DNA of 64,000 nucleotides from Natrinema sp046097095. Its GTDB lineage: Archaea; Halobacteriota; Halobacteria; Halobacteriales; Natrialbaceae. Shown one piece after another: positions 42,986 to 52,104 of the stretch. The notes under the pieces were generated by a model. It did not search any database, was not told where the DNA came from, and saw only the letters and a program-made list of their open reading frames with translations. Position 1 is the stretch's first letter, and each line of letters starts with the position of its first letter. The DNA lies in assembly GCF_046097095.1 (NCBI RefSeq), contig NZ_CP175698.1, forward strand, positions 124,001 to 188,000, given 5' to 3'. A program made the position numbers and the translations under genes.

Positions 42986-43409
42986 AATCGAGAACGCGAA
43001 TCTGATCGCCGCGCACCGTGACCGGAATGGGAACGGTCGCCTCGTACAGTTCGACCGTCACCTGATCCTTTCCTTCGTCGATCCGCTGTACCTGTGCCTT
43101 CTCGCCTTTGAACGGGCCGGCGATGAGTTCGACGATATCGCCCTCGGCGATCCCCTCGACGTCCGGCTTCGGCGAGAGGAAGTGTTCGACTTCCGAAATA
43201 TCCGATTCGCCGGGGACGATGCTCCGGGCGTGGGGAATGTCCTCGAGTACGCGATTGAGGACCGCGTCACCGTCGGCCTCGACCATCACGTAGGAGGTCA
43301 GCGAGTCGGGCGCGAGTGCAGCGTGGATCTCCGCCTCCTCGCGGTTGATGATCATGTCGGCGACGGTGCGCTCTTGACTCGCCGTCGTTTTGACAGCGTA
43401 GATGCCCAT
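42972..43409 (-). CDS. spt5: Transcription elongation factor Spt5 (NusG homologue)
   Basis: The 145-residue product has the NGN domain: MGIYAVKTTASQERTVADMIINREEAE through SYVMVEADGDAVLNRVLEDIPHARSIVPG. The KOW domain follows: IAEGDIVELIAGPFKGEKAQVQRIDEGKDQVTVEL. Spt5 with Spt4 clamps RNA polymerase and couples it to the ribosome. It overlaps the stop of secE by one base (TAATG), as is common in archaea. The final codons fall in a perfect hairpin. Confidence 0.95.
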   Translation of the reverse strand: MGIYAVKTTASQERTVADMIINREEAEIHAALAPDSLTSYVMVEADGDAVLNRVLEDIPHARSIVPGESDISEVEHFLSPKPDVEGIAEGDIVELIAGPFKGEKAQVQRIDEGKDQVTVELYEATVPIPVTVRGDQIRVLDSDER

Positions 43410-43585
43410 TAGATGCCACCACCGGTCAACAACAGCATGACCGCGCCGATGAGGAAGCCGAGGAGACCGATCAAGAGGACCCCCGCGCCGGCGATCTTCG
43501 ACACCTGAAGGAACTCCTCGCTCGTGGGCGTCGTCGCCATCTTCAACACCCGAACGTACGAGGTGAGGTCGTACGGAACGTCCAT
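43409..43585 (-). CDS. secE: Protein translocase subunit SecE (Sec61 gamma)
   Basis: A 58-residue tail-anchored protein: MDVPYDLTSYVRVLKMATTPTSEEFLQVSK, a cytosolic amphipathic helix, then one transmembrane helix IAGAGVLLIGLLGFLIGAVMLLL. This is the SecE/Sec61-gamma fold that clamps SecY. It is too short for many ORF-length cut-offs. A TATA (GATAAAA, minus strand, 43611-43617) 26-32 bases upstream suggests a leaderless transcript. Its stop overlaps the Spt5 start. Confidence 0.93.
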   Translation of the reverse strand: MDVPYDLTSYVRVLKMATTPTSEEFLQVSKIAGAGVLLIGLLGFLIGAVMLLLTGGGI

Positions 43586-43928
43586 ATCTGTCTATTCACA
43601 ACGCGGGGTCTTTTATCTGTCTTTCGTGTCCCACGACCGACCCGTATTCGCCCGTTGCACCGCGATGACCCTATCGAACGGATCAGAGTGTCGACGCTAC
43701 CTCGCGGACTCGAGGGTGTCCACCTGTCATCGGCTTCGACCGCGATGCATCGGAGGACGGGATTCTGGCGCAACACCCGTTCGCTCGGGGTCAAAGAGGG
43801 AGTTGCTCCGTCCACTACACTGGACGCTACGTCGAGCTACCGGGCGTTTGCGAGCGAGCACGTTAGGCGGTGCCGACGTTGCATTCGACGGCCCCGCGTC
43901 CAAACCGCTCGGTCACTAACGCCGTTTT
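43586..43928. other. Intergenic, no gene seen
   Basis: The stretch holds the secE promoter. The remaining roughly 300 bases have only shadow frames. No RNA gene recognised. Confidence 0.4.
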
Positions 43929-44150
43929 ATGGCCGAAGACGATTCCAATAAAGCGAACGAGTACGAAGCGGAACGGGACGCCGAAATCGACGAGGAACTC
44001 GAGCGAATCGACCGCGATCCCGACGAGGTCGACGACGGCGACGACGATCTTGGCACGCAGAACGCGCCTCGAGAGGAGGCGGACGATCTCGAGGACCTCG
44101 AGGAGGAAGACACTGAAACGGCTGAGGAATCGGCGACGGACGACCGCTAA
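43929..44150 (+). CDS. Small highly acidic hypothetical protein
   Basis: A 73-residue protein composed mostly of Asp and Glu: MAEDDSNKANEYEAERDAEIDEELERIDRDPDEVDDGDDD. It has no hydrophobic core or known domain and is probably disordered. Such acidic small proteins are common in haloarchaea. Acidic coding-like composition makes it plausible, but its function is unknown. Confidence 0.5.
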   Translation: MAEDDSNKANEYEAERDAEIDEELERIDRDPDEVDDGDDDLGTQNAPREEADDLEDLEEEDTETAEESATDDR

Positions 44151-44229
44151 AACGACGACGGCAACCGACGGGCGGTGCCGAGAGCCGTGACACGGCGAGT
44201 GGACAACACCCTCGGAGCGCTGCGGTAGA

Positions 44230-44883
44230 CTACTCGCTTCGTGCTGCCTCGACTGCGTCGACGAACGACGCAGCCGTTTTCCGGACGCGATCCATGTCAC
44301 CGTCGGCGACGGCCTCGTCGTCGACGAGAGCGCCGCCGGCACCAACGGCCACAGCGCCGGCGTCGAAGAACGCGTCGACGTTGCTGTCCGACACGCCGCC
44401 CGTCGGAATGATGTCGACATCGCCCAGGGGTCCTGCGAGCGCGCCGATGTGATCCGGACCGACCGTCGATGCGGGGAACATTTTGAGAAGATCCGCACCG
44501 GCCGCCATCGCTGTCACCGCCTCCGTCGGCGTCATGACTCCGGGGGCGACGAGAACGTCGTGTCGGTTGCAGGTCCGAACCACGTCCGGATCGGTATGCG
44601 GCGAGACGACGAACGATGCCCCGGCGTCGATCACGGACTGTGCGGTCGGTGCGTCGAGAACAGTCCCCGCACCGACGACCGCATCGGTGTCAGCGAGTTC
44701 TCGGTCGACCGCGGCGATCTTCTCGGCTGCGCGTGTTCCGTCCGCTGTGATCTCGAGTGCGTCGACGCCAGCCTCATGAATCGCGCGAGCGACCGGGACG
44801 ATCCGTTCCCCGTCGATACCGCGCAGGACCGCGATGACGCCACTCTCGACGATTCGCTCCCGAACCGCGTATTTCTCTGTCAT
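44230..44883 (-). CDS. kdgA: 2-keto-3-deoxy-(6-phospho)gluconate aldolase
   Basis: The 217-residue class I aldolase of the bacterial-type KDPG/KHG family. It shows GVIAVLRGID, ALEITADGTRAAE, VVGAGTVLD, FVVSPHTDPDV, LLKMFPAS (Schiff-base lysine) and IIPTGGVSDSN. It cleaves KDPG to pyruvate and glyceraldehyde-3-phosphate, the last step of the semi-phosphorylative Entner-Doudoroff route. I chose the ATG at 44883 (MTEKYAVRER). It follows the TrmB-family gene by about 158 bases on the same strand. TACT/TACTC motifs lie upstream at 44997-45014. Confidence 0.88.
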   Translation of the reverse strand: MTEKYAVRERIVESGVIAVLRGIDGERIVPVARAIHEAGVDALEITADGTRAAEKIAAVDRELADTDAVVGAGTVLDAPTAQSVIDAGASFVVSPHTDPDVVRTCNRHDVLVAPGVMTPTEAVTAMAAGADLLKMFPASTVGPDHIGALAGPLGDVDIIPTGGVSDSNVDAFFDAGAVAVGAGGALVDDEAVADGDMDRVRKTAASFVDAVEAARSE

Positions 44884-44996
44884 CGGTTGAGACCTCCAGC
44901 GCCCCAGCGCTGTACGCCGGCCGGCACTCGACATCTATGCGCTACCTGTACGGTCGGTCTCGGTGGACGTTCCATCAGGCTGTGATTCGGATCCGA

Positions 44997-45014
44997 TACT
45001 AAAGAGATTTACTC
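44997..45014. promoter_or_regulatory. TrmB-like half sites at the kdgA promoter
   Basis: On the minus strand the segment reads GAGTAAATCTCTTTAGTA, overlapping a TATA-like TTTAGTA. GAGTA matches the half site of the known Halobacterium TrmB motif TACT-N7/8-GAGTA, but the second half site is in the opposite orientation, so the match is partial. Confidence 0.35.
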
Positions 45015-45041
45015 ACAACCGAAACAAGGTCGACGGATCGA

Positions 45042-46100
45042 TCACTCCTCGAGTGCGCTGATGGTGACCGACTCTGCCTCGAAGTCCTCGAGGAACGCAC
45101 CCGTGCCGCCGATGGTGTATTGGTCGCCGTCGACCTCGAGTTCGAACGCGTTTTCGATCGGAAGCGTCGAGGTGACGGGTCGGACGAGACTCTGTCGGAC
45201 GTCGACGACTTCCCCAGAGAGCGACGACGGGAGGTCCCGTTCGCCGACCGGCGAGCCGGTGACCGACGCTTCGATGCGCGTGTCCGTCGCCCGGTGGAGG
45301 GCGATCTGGAAGACCGCGCTTCGGAACCCCTCGTAGGTACAGGGAAGCTCGGCGGGCGTGGTGACGTATCGTTCTTCGGCGGTCGGCCAGTAGTTCGCCA
45401 GAAACGAGCCGGCGAGGACCGGTACCAGCTGGTCCTGAGAGAGGGCGATCGCCCGCGTATCGCTCGTGGACGTCGTGAGTATCTGACTGGGTGCGAGCAG
45501 GCCGTGGCGGCCGTCGACCGTCAACATCGTCGGGACGAGCGCGTCCCACGTGCGGACCGTACTGGCCGTGCCGGCCAGCGATGCGATGTCCTGTTCCCCC
45601 TCGGTCGCGCCGAGCAACAGGAGGACGAGCACGCCCCGATCGACCGTCGCTTCGAGCGTCGACCGTATTTGCGGGAGGACCGCCGCCGGCAAGGAGAGGG
45701 TCACTTCCGTTTCGGCCTCGGTCAGCAAGCTCTCGATTCGTTTGAGTACCGTCTGTCGTGACTTGATCACCTCGAACTGCTCGCCGGAACGCTCGGTCGT
45801 CGTGTACCTCGATTGGAGCGCCGGCTCGATCTCCTCGACGCTTTCCGTGAGTTGGGCGACGACGGTGTCGGGCTGGACGGGCCGGATCACCGTCGGCACC
45901 GAGTGATCGTCGACCTCGACGAAGCCGCGCTTCTCGAGTTCCTCGCTGATGCTGTAGACGTACCGTTTGGACACGTCGGCGGCGTCGGCGATCGTACTCG
46001 CTTTCGAGTCCCCGTGTTCGAGGATCGCGAGGTAGGTGTCTGTCTCCTTTTCCGAGAGGCCGAATCGCTCGAGTAGCCCGGCGAGCTCGTCGTCATCCAT
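45042..46100 (-). CDS. TrmB-family sugar-responsive transcriptional regulator
   Basis: The protein has 352 residues. The N-terminal winged helix MDDDELAGLLERFGLSEKETDTYLAILEHGDSKASTIADAADVSKRYVYSISEELEKRGFVEVDDHSVPTVIRPV (about 1-76) is TrmB-type. A coiled linker follows, then a sugar-binding C-terminal domain (about 115-350). TrmB proteins bind sugars and control maltose/glucose metabolism. Here it lies next to kdgA and a GH15 gene and close to the ABC importer, so it is the likely regulator of this locus. Confidence 0.9.
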   Translation of the reverse strand: MDDDELAGLLERFGLSEKETDTYLAILEHGDSKASTIADAADVSKRYVYSISEELEKRGFVEVDDHSVPTVIRPVQPDTVVAQLTESVEEIEPALQSRYTTTERSGEQFEVIKSRQTVLKRIESLLTEAETEVTLSLPAAVLPQIRSTLEATVDRGVLVLLLLGATEGEQDIASLAGTASTVRTWDALVPTMLTVDGRHGLLAPSQILTTSTSDTRAIALSQDQLVPVLAGSFLANYWPTAEERYVTTPAELPCTYEGFRSAVFQIALHRATDTRIEASVTGSPVGERDLPSSLSGEVVDVRQSLVRPVTSTLPIENAFELEVDGDQYTIGGTGAFLEDFEAESVTISALEE

Positions 46101-46263
46101 GTGTATTCAGTACCTCACAGATTAGGCGGTCGGTGTAAAATATGTACGGTCCGCCACCTCGAATACGCTGCTCGTCGGTCGGTTCGTCGGATATCCATCA
46201 ACAATCTATAAAACGCACGAACGTCCTTTCGGAAAAGTGGGAATAGATTTTTCAACAAAGTTT

Positions 46264-46280
46264 ATTGCTCCAGGAGTAAT
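46264..46280. promoter_or_regulatory. Palindrome at the GH15 gene promoter
   Basis: ATTGCTCC-A-GGAGTAAT is a 17-bp inverted repeat with one mismatch. It overlaps the end of a TATA-like TTTATT (46261-46266) and precedes the ATG at 46292 by 11 bases. It contains the GAGTA half site. The position fits a repressor-type operator, plausibly for the neighbouring TrmB-like protein. Confidence 0.45.
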
Positions 46281-46291
46281 CTGAGAGAACG

Positions 46292-48337
46292 ATGGAACTA
46301 CACGGTGCCCTTAACGATTTTAAACGGTTGCAGGGTGATCCACAGCGGTTTCCTGGCGAACGTCGATCGACAACGGGGCTCTTTTCCGGACTCGACGAAC
46401 GGCTCGTTCACGTCGCCCTCGACGGGTCGCTCAGAGATTATTCCTATCCGCTCTCCGGACTTGCCGGCATCGAACGCTCCCGATTCGGACTCGAACGAGA
46501 CGGCGACGTCCACTGGTTCGACGCCGACGGCAGCGAACAGCGCTACGTCGATGATACTGCGGTCGTCGAGACGACTCACACCGTCGGTGAAGCGACCTGC
46601 ATCCAATACGACATCACGATCGGTCCGCTCCACCTGACTCACTTCGAATTCGACGAGGAAGTGGTGGCCGCTGACGACGTGCGTCTCCAGGCGTGCTTCG
46701 GGTTCGCTCCGGAGGGTCGGACGGGACGGACCGGCCAACTTTGGCACGGTGACGCCGCCGAGGTACACCACAACGCCGAGCACGACTTCCTCGCGACCTC
46801 GACCGACCTCTCCGTAAGCGGCCAGGTCCCAGAACGGTTCGCGGAGTTGCTCGCGGCGGAATCGGTCGATTTCCCCCGCTCACCGACTGACGACCGTTAC
46901 GAGGAGGGACGACTTAGCCCGATCGTAATGAGCGAAATAGCGGTCACCGGGTCGTCGCCGAGCACGACCGTTGCGACGCTTCTGACGGATGACGGCGACC
47001 GAACGGATGCGCTCGAGCGCGTCCGGGCCGCCGCGGCCGATCACGCCGACCGCGAGGCGGTGCTCGAGGCGGGCCGCGAACAGGCTCGCGACCGGCTACC
47101 CGACTCCGGCCACGGCATCGAGGGCGCGGTTTCTGATATCCGCGCTCTCTCGCTTTTGCGGGCATCGACGGGTGCGCGGATAGCCGGACCCGAGTTCGAC
47201 CCGTTCTATCGGTACTCCGGCGGGTACGGTTACACCTGGTTCCGCGACGACGCCGAGATCGCCACGTTCCTGCTCGATGCCGATCTACGACTCGGGCTCG
47301 GACTCGAAGAGTGGCACGCGAAGAGCGCCCGCTTTTACCGCGAGACGCAGCTCCCCGACGGGACCTGGCCCCACCGAGTCTGGCCACACAACGGTGATCT
47401 CGCCCCCGGATGGGCACACGGCCGACTGGAAGACAGCGAGTCGGACGAGTACCAGGCTGACCAGACGGCGAGCGTGGCGGCGTTTCTCGCGACGTACCTT
47501 CGGTACGTCGATCCCGCCGACGAAGCGGTACAGGAGACGCTCGCGGCCGCCCTCGACGGGTTGGACGATTCGCTCGACGCCGACGGCCTCCCCGGACGCG
47601 TCCAGAACGCGTGGGAAAACATGACCGGGCGCTTTGCACACACGGCCGCGACGTTCCTCGAGGCGTACGCGGCAATCGCTCGAGCGCCGGTCGACGACTC
47701 GCTCGCGGCGCGCGCACAGGAGCGCGCCCGAACGATCTACGAGGCGATCGATGACCTGTGGGTTCCCGATCGCGGGATCTACGCCATGCGGAAAGACGAC
47801 GGCATCCGTGACGATAGACTCGACGGGAGCACGCTCGCACTGGTCACGGCCCATCAGGAGTACGACGCACTCGAGAGCGTCGACGACGAGCGGCTTGATC
47901 GACTCGGCTCCCACGTCGAGACGACGCTCGACGGGCTCTACCGGGATCCGGACGGGCCGGTCGAAGGACTCGTGCGCTTCGAGGGTGACCCCTGGCGCGT
48001 CCGCGAACAGGACGCCGAAAAGATCTGGACGGTGACGACGGCGTGGGGTGCCCACGCCGCCGTCAGCCTCGGTGAATTACTGGCGGCGAACGGCCGGAAG
48101 GAGGCCGAACTGTTCGAAGAGCGCGGCCGTGCCTTGCTGGCACTCGTTGGTCCCGGCGGGGCTCTCCGTCGACCCGGCGGCTATCTCCCCGAGCAGGTGT
48201 TCGACGACGGTACGCCCGACAGTGCGACGCCGCTGGGCTGGCCCCACGCGATCCGGCTCGCGACGGCGAGCGCACTCGAGGCGTCCGTCTCGTCGACACT
48301 CGCCGATACCGTGGATCGCGCACCGCTTCACGACTGA
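46292..48337 (+). CDS. Glycoside hydrolase family 15 protein (glucoamylase/glucodextranase-like)
   Basis: A 681-residue protein with an N-terminal beta-sandwich domain (about 1-260) and a C-terminal (alpha/alpha)6 barrel. Motifs are YGYTWFRDDAEIATFLLDA, WPHRVWPHNGDLAPGWAHG, NAWENMTGRFAHTAATFLEAY (likely catalytic-acid glutamate) and GYLPEQVFDDGTPDSATPLGWPHA (likely base). GH15 enzymes release glucose from starch or dextrans. There is no signal peptide, so it probably acts on imported maltodextrin in the cytosol. It diverges from the TrmB-like gene. TTTATT upstream provides a leaderless promoter. Confidence 0.92.
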   Translation: MELHGALNDFKRLQGDPQRFPGERRSTTGLFSGLDERLVHVALDGSLRDYSYPLSGLAGIERSRFGLERDGDVHWFDADGSEQRYVDDTAVVETTHTVGEATCIQYDITIGPLHLTHFEFDEEVVAADDVRLQACFGFAPEGRTGRTGQLWHGDAAEVHHNAEHDFLATSTDLSVSGQVPERFAELLAAESVDFPRSPTDDRYEEGRLSPIVMSEIAVTGSSPSTTVATLLTDDGDRTDALERVRAAAADHADREAVLEAGREQARDRLPDSGHGIEGAVSDIRALSLLRASTGARIAGPEFDPFYRYSGGYGYTWFRDDAEIATFLLDADLRLGLGLEEWHAKSARFYRETQLPDGTWPHRVWPHNGDLAPGWAHGRLEDSESDEYQADQTASVAAFLATYLRYVDPADEAVQETLAAALDGLDDSLDADGLPGRVQNAWENMTGRFAHTAATFLEAYAAIARAPVDDSLAARAQERARTIYEAIDDLWVPDRGIYAMRKDDGIRDDRLDGSTLALVTAHQEYDALESVDDERLDRLGSHVETTLDGLYRDPDGPVEGLVRFEGDPWRVREQDAEKIWTVTTAWGAHAAVSLGELLAANGRKEAELFEERGRALLALVGPGGALRRPGGYLPEQVFDDGTPDSATPLGWPHAIRLATASALEASVSSTLADTVDRAPLHD

Positions 48338-48418
48338 GTCGAGACGCCGATCTGGTAGTCCGACACGTATTTTCGGGCTCGCGGTACCGTCTGGAGAACG
48401 GGATCGAGTTCGTCCGAT

Positions 48419-49555
48419 TCAGGACGCGATAGTCGGGACGTTGCGTTCCCGAACGAAGACGTTGCGACCGGTTTCGGCATCGAACAGATGAATGTCCGAT
48501 TCGTCGAACGTGATAGTTACGCGATCGCCCGGTTCGAGGTCGATGTCGGAGTCGACGCGGGCGATAAATTCACTACTCACGTCGAGGTGGAGGAAGTTGT
48601 CGGAGCCGACGGGTTCGACCACGTCGATCGCCGCTGTAATCGAATTTGGCGTGCTCTTCTCCGTGACGGAGACGTTCTCGGGCCGGATACCGAGTGTGTA
48701 CCGACTCGACTCGAGCTCGTCCTCGTTTCCGGAGACGTATGCAGCTGAGAGGTCGAACTCGAACTCACCGTCGGGTCCGGTCAAGTGCAGTTGGTCACCG
48801 TCGGGTTCGACGGTAACATCGATAAAGTTCATCGACGGTGAACCGATGAATCCGCCGACGAACTTGTTGACGGGGTTCTCGTAGACCTCGGTCGGGTTCC
48901 CCTGCTGTTGAAGTTTGCCGCCGTTGAGGATCACGATTCGGTCGCCCATCGTCATCGCCTCGTGCTGGTCGTGCGTGACGTAGACGGCCGTGATCCCGAG
49001 TTCGTTCTGAAGTCGTTGGATCTCCGCGCGCATGCTCGTTCGAAGTTTGGCGTCGAGGTTACTGAGCGGCTCGTCGAACAGGAACAGGTCGGGTTCCCTG
49101 ACGATCGCACGACCGAGCGCGACGCGCTGTTTCTGGCCGCCGGAGAGCTCGTCCGGTTTGTCGTCGAGGAGGTCCTCGATATCCATCATTTCGGCCGTTT
49201 CGACGACTCTCTCTTCGCGCTCGTCCTTACTCAAGTCGGTGCTCATCCGGAGCCCGAATTCCATGTTCTCGGAGACGGTTTTGTGGGGATAGAGCGCGTA
49301 GTTCTGGAACACCATCGCGACGTCTCGGTTTTTCGCGTGGACATCGGTGACGTCCTCGTCGCCGATCTCAATTCGCCCGGAGGTCGGTTGTTCGAGGCCG
49401 GAGAGCATCCGCAGCGTCGTCGTCTTTCCACAGCCCGACGGGCCGACCACGGTGACGAACTCGCCGTCCTCGATCTCGAGGTCGAGATCGTTGACGGCAA
49501 CGACCGACCCGGCATCGTATTCTTTTCGTAGTGCGTCGACTGTGACCCGTGACAT
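48419..49555 (-). CDS. Sugar ABC transporter ATP-binding protein (MalK/UgpC family)
   Basis: A 378-residue CUT1-type ATPase. Walker A GPSGCGKTTT, Q-loop MVFQNYALYPHKTV, signature LSGGQKQRVALGRAI, Walker B LFLFDEPLSNLD and switch VTHDQ are all present. The C-terminal OB-fold regulatory domain (about 235-378) includes LGIRPENV. It energises the MalFG-like pair encoded divergently. GAGGTGAT just before the ATG (minus strand) is a strong ribosome site. The 300-base divergent gap with the binding-protein gene holds both promoters. Confidence 0.93.
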   Translation of the reverse strand: MSRVTVDALRKEYDAGSVVAVNDLDLEIEDGEFVTVVGPSGCGKTTTLRMLSGLEQPTSGRIEIGDEDVTDVHAKNRDVAMVFQNYALYPHKTVSENMEFGLRMSTDLSKDEREERVVETAEMMDIEDLLDDKPDELSGGQKQRVALGRAIVREPDLFLFDEPLSNLDAKLRTSMRAEIQRLQNELGITAVYVTHDQHEAMTMGDRIVILNGGKLQQQGNPTEVYENPVNKFVGGFIGSPSMNFIDVTVEPDGDQLHLTGPDGEFEFDLSAAYVSGNEDELESSRYTLGIRPENVSVTEKSTPNSITAAIDVVEPVGSDNFLHLDVSSEFIARVDSDIDLEPGDRVTITFDESDIHLFDAETGRNVFVRERNVPTIAS

Positions 49556-49854
49556 ATCACCTCAATTATCGAGGGACGGTAAAACCCTTTCCACAACGAG
49601 CTATCTTTGAAGTAATATCTCAGCCTAAATTCTCTGAACGGACGTCTACCCGCGAGAATGTAATCCATTTCGATTAATTTCGAACAGTTCTCACTAGTAG
49701 TCAGCTCCTACTCGAGGTGAGATGGCCAGTTCGCATATATTCTCCCACCCGAAACGGTTCCTCGGGAGAACTGTGTTCCATATTGTCACACGGTCCGTGT
49801 CGTAGAACCCAAACGACTAAACAAGTGAAGATATTATTCATCATCGATTGCATC
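49556..49854. promoter_or_regulatory. Divergent promoter region, malK-like and malE-like genes
   Basis: Contains the minus-strand TTTTACC (about 49583) for the ATPase gene and CCAAACGACTAAAC (about 49809-49822) for the binding-protein gene. An inverted repeat AGTAG-N7-CTACT lies around 49699-49715, with a TACTC half site resembling the TrmB motif. No gene is present. Confidence 0.4.
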
Positions 49855-51060
49855 ATGACAATGCGACGCAGACCGGTGCTCAAAGGGATCGGTGGAGCAG
49901 TGGCGGGAACCGCGCTTGCAGGCTGTATGGGGTATTTCAGCAGCAGCGGGAACAGTGCGGAGCTGTGGCACGATTTTACGGACTCGGAAAAAGAGACGTT
50001 CGACAGCCATCTGAAGAGTTTTAACGAGGAAACCGATCACAGCCTCGATGCGTCCAGCGTCTCCAATCTGCAGAAGCAATTGGAGACCGCCCTTCCCGCG
50101 GGCGATGGGCCGATGGGGTTCGTCTGGGCACACGACTGGATCGGTACCCAGCACGAAAACGGGACCCTCTACGATGCGTCTGATTCGATCGGGGTCGACA
50201 TCGGTTCAACGTATTCGGAGGCGGCTGCCAATGCGGTCCAGTGGAAGGGCAACGTGTACGGCCTTCCCTACGCCGCAGAAACGGTGACGCTGATGTACAA
50301 CAAGGACATGGTCGAGACACCGCCGGAGACGATCCCTGAGATGGTCGAGATCATGCAAGAGTACAACGGTGACGGCCAGTACGGCATCGGTGTGCCAGGT
50401 GATACCTATCACCTCAGTGCCTACCTACAAGGGTTTGGCGGTGTTCTCTACGACGAAGAATCCGACACGCTGGGCGTCGACGACGATTCGGTCGTCGAGG
50501 GACTCAAGCTCATCAAAGAGAGCATCTACAAGTACAGTCCGAGCGACTTGAACAAAAGCGCAAACCTCGCCGTGTTCGAGGATGAGAATGCGCCGTTCGT
50601 CATCACTGGTCCGTGGAACCTCGGCGGGTTCCGCGATAAAGGACTCAACGTCGGCGTCGCACCGTTGCCAAAGCCCGAGGGTGGCGAACCGACGCCGCTG
50701 ACGGGTGTCAAGATGTGGTATCTCACGTCCCGCCTCGAGAATGCAGACGAGAGCGTCCGCGACGCGGTGATCAAGTGGGCAGAGTGGTACACCACAAACA
50801 AGGACGTCGTCGAGACCAACGCGCAGAAACACGCGATGATTCCCGTTCTCAGTGAGGTCGTCGATAGCGGAAATCTCGGCGCAGATGTCGATGCGTTCAG
50901 TAAGAGCGTGGCGATGGGGATGCCGATGCCTGCTAGCAAGAAGATGGACGCCGTCTGGGACCCGGTTCAGTCCGCGCTCGACGTGGTCCTCGGTTCGTCG
51001 GGCGATCCGCAGAAGCAACTCGAGAAAGCAGCCGAAAAGATCCGGTCCTCTTGGGAATAA
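49855..51060 (+). CDS. Maltodextrin-type ABC substrate-binding lipoprotein
   Basis: A 401-residue protein starting MTMRRRPVLKGIGGAVAGTALAGCMG, a Tat signal with a lipobox LAGC, so it is exported folded and lipid-anchored. The remainder is a type I extracellular solute-binding fold: ELWHDFTDSEKETFDSHLKSFNEE, YGLPYAAETVTLMYNKDMV, and AVIKWAEWYTT-like C-terminal segments. The start at 49855 replaces a longer frame, which would put the Tat motif inside the protein. It captures an oligosaccharide for the MalFG-like permeases that follow. Confidence 0.92.
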   Translation: MTMRRRPVLKGIGGAVAGTALAGCMGYFSSSGNSAELWHDFTDSEKETFDSHLKSFNEETDHSLDASSVSNLQKQLETALPAGDGPMGFVWAHDWIGTQHENGTLYDASDSIGVDIGSTYSEAAANAVQWKGNVYGLPYAAETVTLMYNKDMVETPPETIPEMVEIMQEYNGDGQYGIGVPGDTYHLSAYLQGFGGVLYDEESDTLGVDDDSVVEGLKLIKESIYKYSPSDLNKSANLAVFEDENAPFVITGPWNLGGFRDKGLNVGVAPLPKPEGGEPTPLTGVKMWYLTSRLENADESVRDAVIKWAEWYTTNKDVVETNAQKHAMIPVLSEVVDSGNLGADVDAFSKSVAMGMPMPASKKMDAVWDPVQSALDVVLGSSGDPQKQLEKAAEKIRSSWE

Positions 51061-51084
51061 CTCCGTTATCAAATTTATAAAAAG

Positions 51085-52101
51085 ATGTCTTTGGAAACAT
51101 CCGAAGGTCCACTGGAACGGGTCCGTCGCAGCATCCCCTCCGACGCAAAGGACATCGGCGTGATGCTCGTCTTGCCGGGGTTGCTCCTGTTTATGCTGTT
51201 TATGATCTATCCGATTGCGTATCTCGCTTATCTATCGCTAACCGATGCGGGCAGTGCGGCGGACGTTATCGGCGGTGAGCTGTCGGTAATCGGGTTCGGA
51301 AACTATATCCAAATCTTTACCGACCCGTCGTTTTGGAACTCCCTCGGGATAACCTGGCTCTACGTCGGGACGAGTCTCGGGCTCAAACTCCTGCTTACGA
51401 TCGGGTTAGCCACGCTTCTCACGCACGATCGAGTGGCTGGGAAGCGGTACATGCGAGCGCTCATTATCGTTCCGATGGGGTTCCCGCCGATCTTCACGAT
51501 CTCGGTCTGGCGAGCCATGTTCAGTCCGGCTCAGTTCGGGCCGTTCAACACCTTCATTTCGATGTATAACGATATTGTGACTGGGATAGTCGGGTTTATC
51601 GACAATATCGTTTTCTTCGTGACCATCAACGCTCCCGAGCTATTTCTCATCAACGTCCCGATAAATTGGACGGGGAGCAGATGGGCCGCGTTCTCCGCAT
51701 ATATCGTCACCGAGACGTGGCTCGCGTATCCGTTTATGGTGATTATCATCGTCAGCGCGCTCCAAGACGTTCCGATGGAACTCCACGACGCCGCGAAAGT
51801 CGACGGCGCAGGCTATCTCACTCGGTTCCGTCACGTGACGCTCCCTGCGATCAAGGGCCCGCTAGTGTTCGCCGCGATTCTCACCGCTGCCACGTCATTC
51901 CAGAATTTCTTGATTCCGTGGGTGTTCAACGAAGGTGGACCCGGACGAAGCAACGAACTGCTCTTAGTCTACGGCTACCGAGAAGCGCTCACGTTCGATA
52001 ATTACGCACTGTCATCGGCGATCATGATCGTCGCGATCGGATTTATTGGGATGTTCATGTGGTTGGCCGTCAGAAAATCGAATCTCGCAGAGGGGGTGTG
52101 A
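51085..52101 (+). CDS. Sugar ABC transporter permease (MalF-like)
   Basis: A 338-residue membrane protein with six to eight transmembrane helices. The EAA loop LHDAAKVDGAGYLTRFRHVTLPAIKGPLV (about 233-261) contacts the ATPase. It follows the binding-protein gene by 24 bases and precedes the second permease gene by three bases. The N-terminal MSLETSEGPLERVRRSIP is cytosolic. Several helices have WAAFSAYIVTETWLAYPF-type aromatic composition typical of the family. Confidence 0.92.
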   Translation: MSLETSEGPLERVRRSIPSDAKDIGVMLVLPGLLLFMLFMIYPIAYLAYLSLTDAGSAADVIGGELSVIGFGNYIQIFTDPSFWNSLGITWLYVGTSLGLKLLLTIGLATLLTHDRVAGKRYMRALIIVPMGFPPIFTISVWRAMFSPAQFGPFNTFISMYNDIVTGIVGFIDNIVFFVTINAPELFLINVPINWTGSRWAAFSAYIVTETWLAYPFMVIIIVSALQDVPMELHDAAKVDGAGYLTRFRHVTLPAIKGPLVFAAILTAATSFQNFLIPWVFNEGGPGRSNELLLVYGYREALTFDNYALSSAIMIVAIGFIGMFMWLAVRKSNLAEGV

Positions 52102-52104
52102 ACA

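Noticed and set aside
43586..43928. Possible small gene or ftsZ-type neighbour upstream of secE
   Set aside because: Only weak shadow frames exist; the stretch contains the secE promoter and nothing else I can support.
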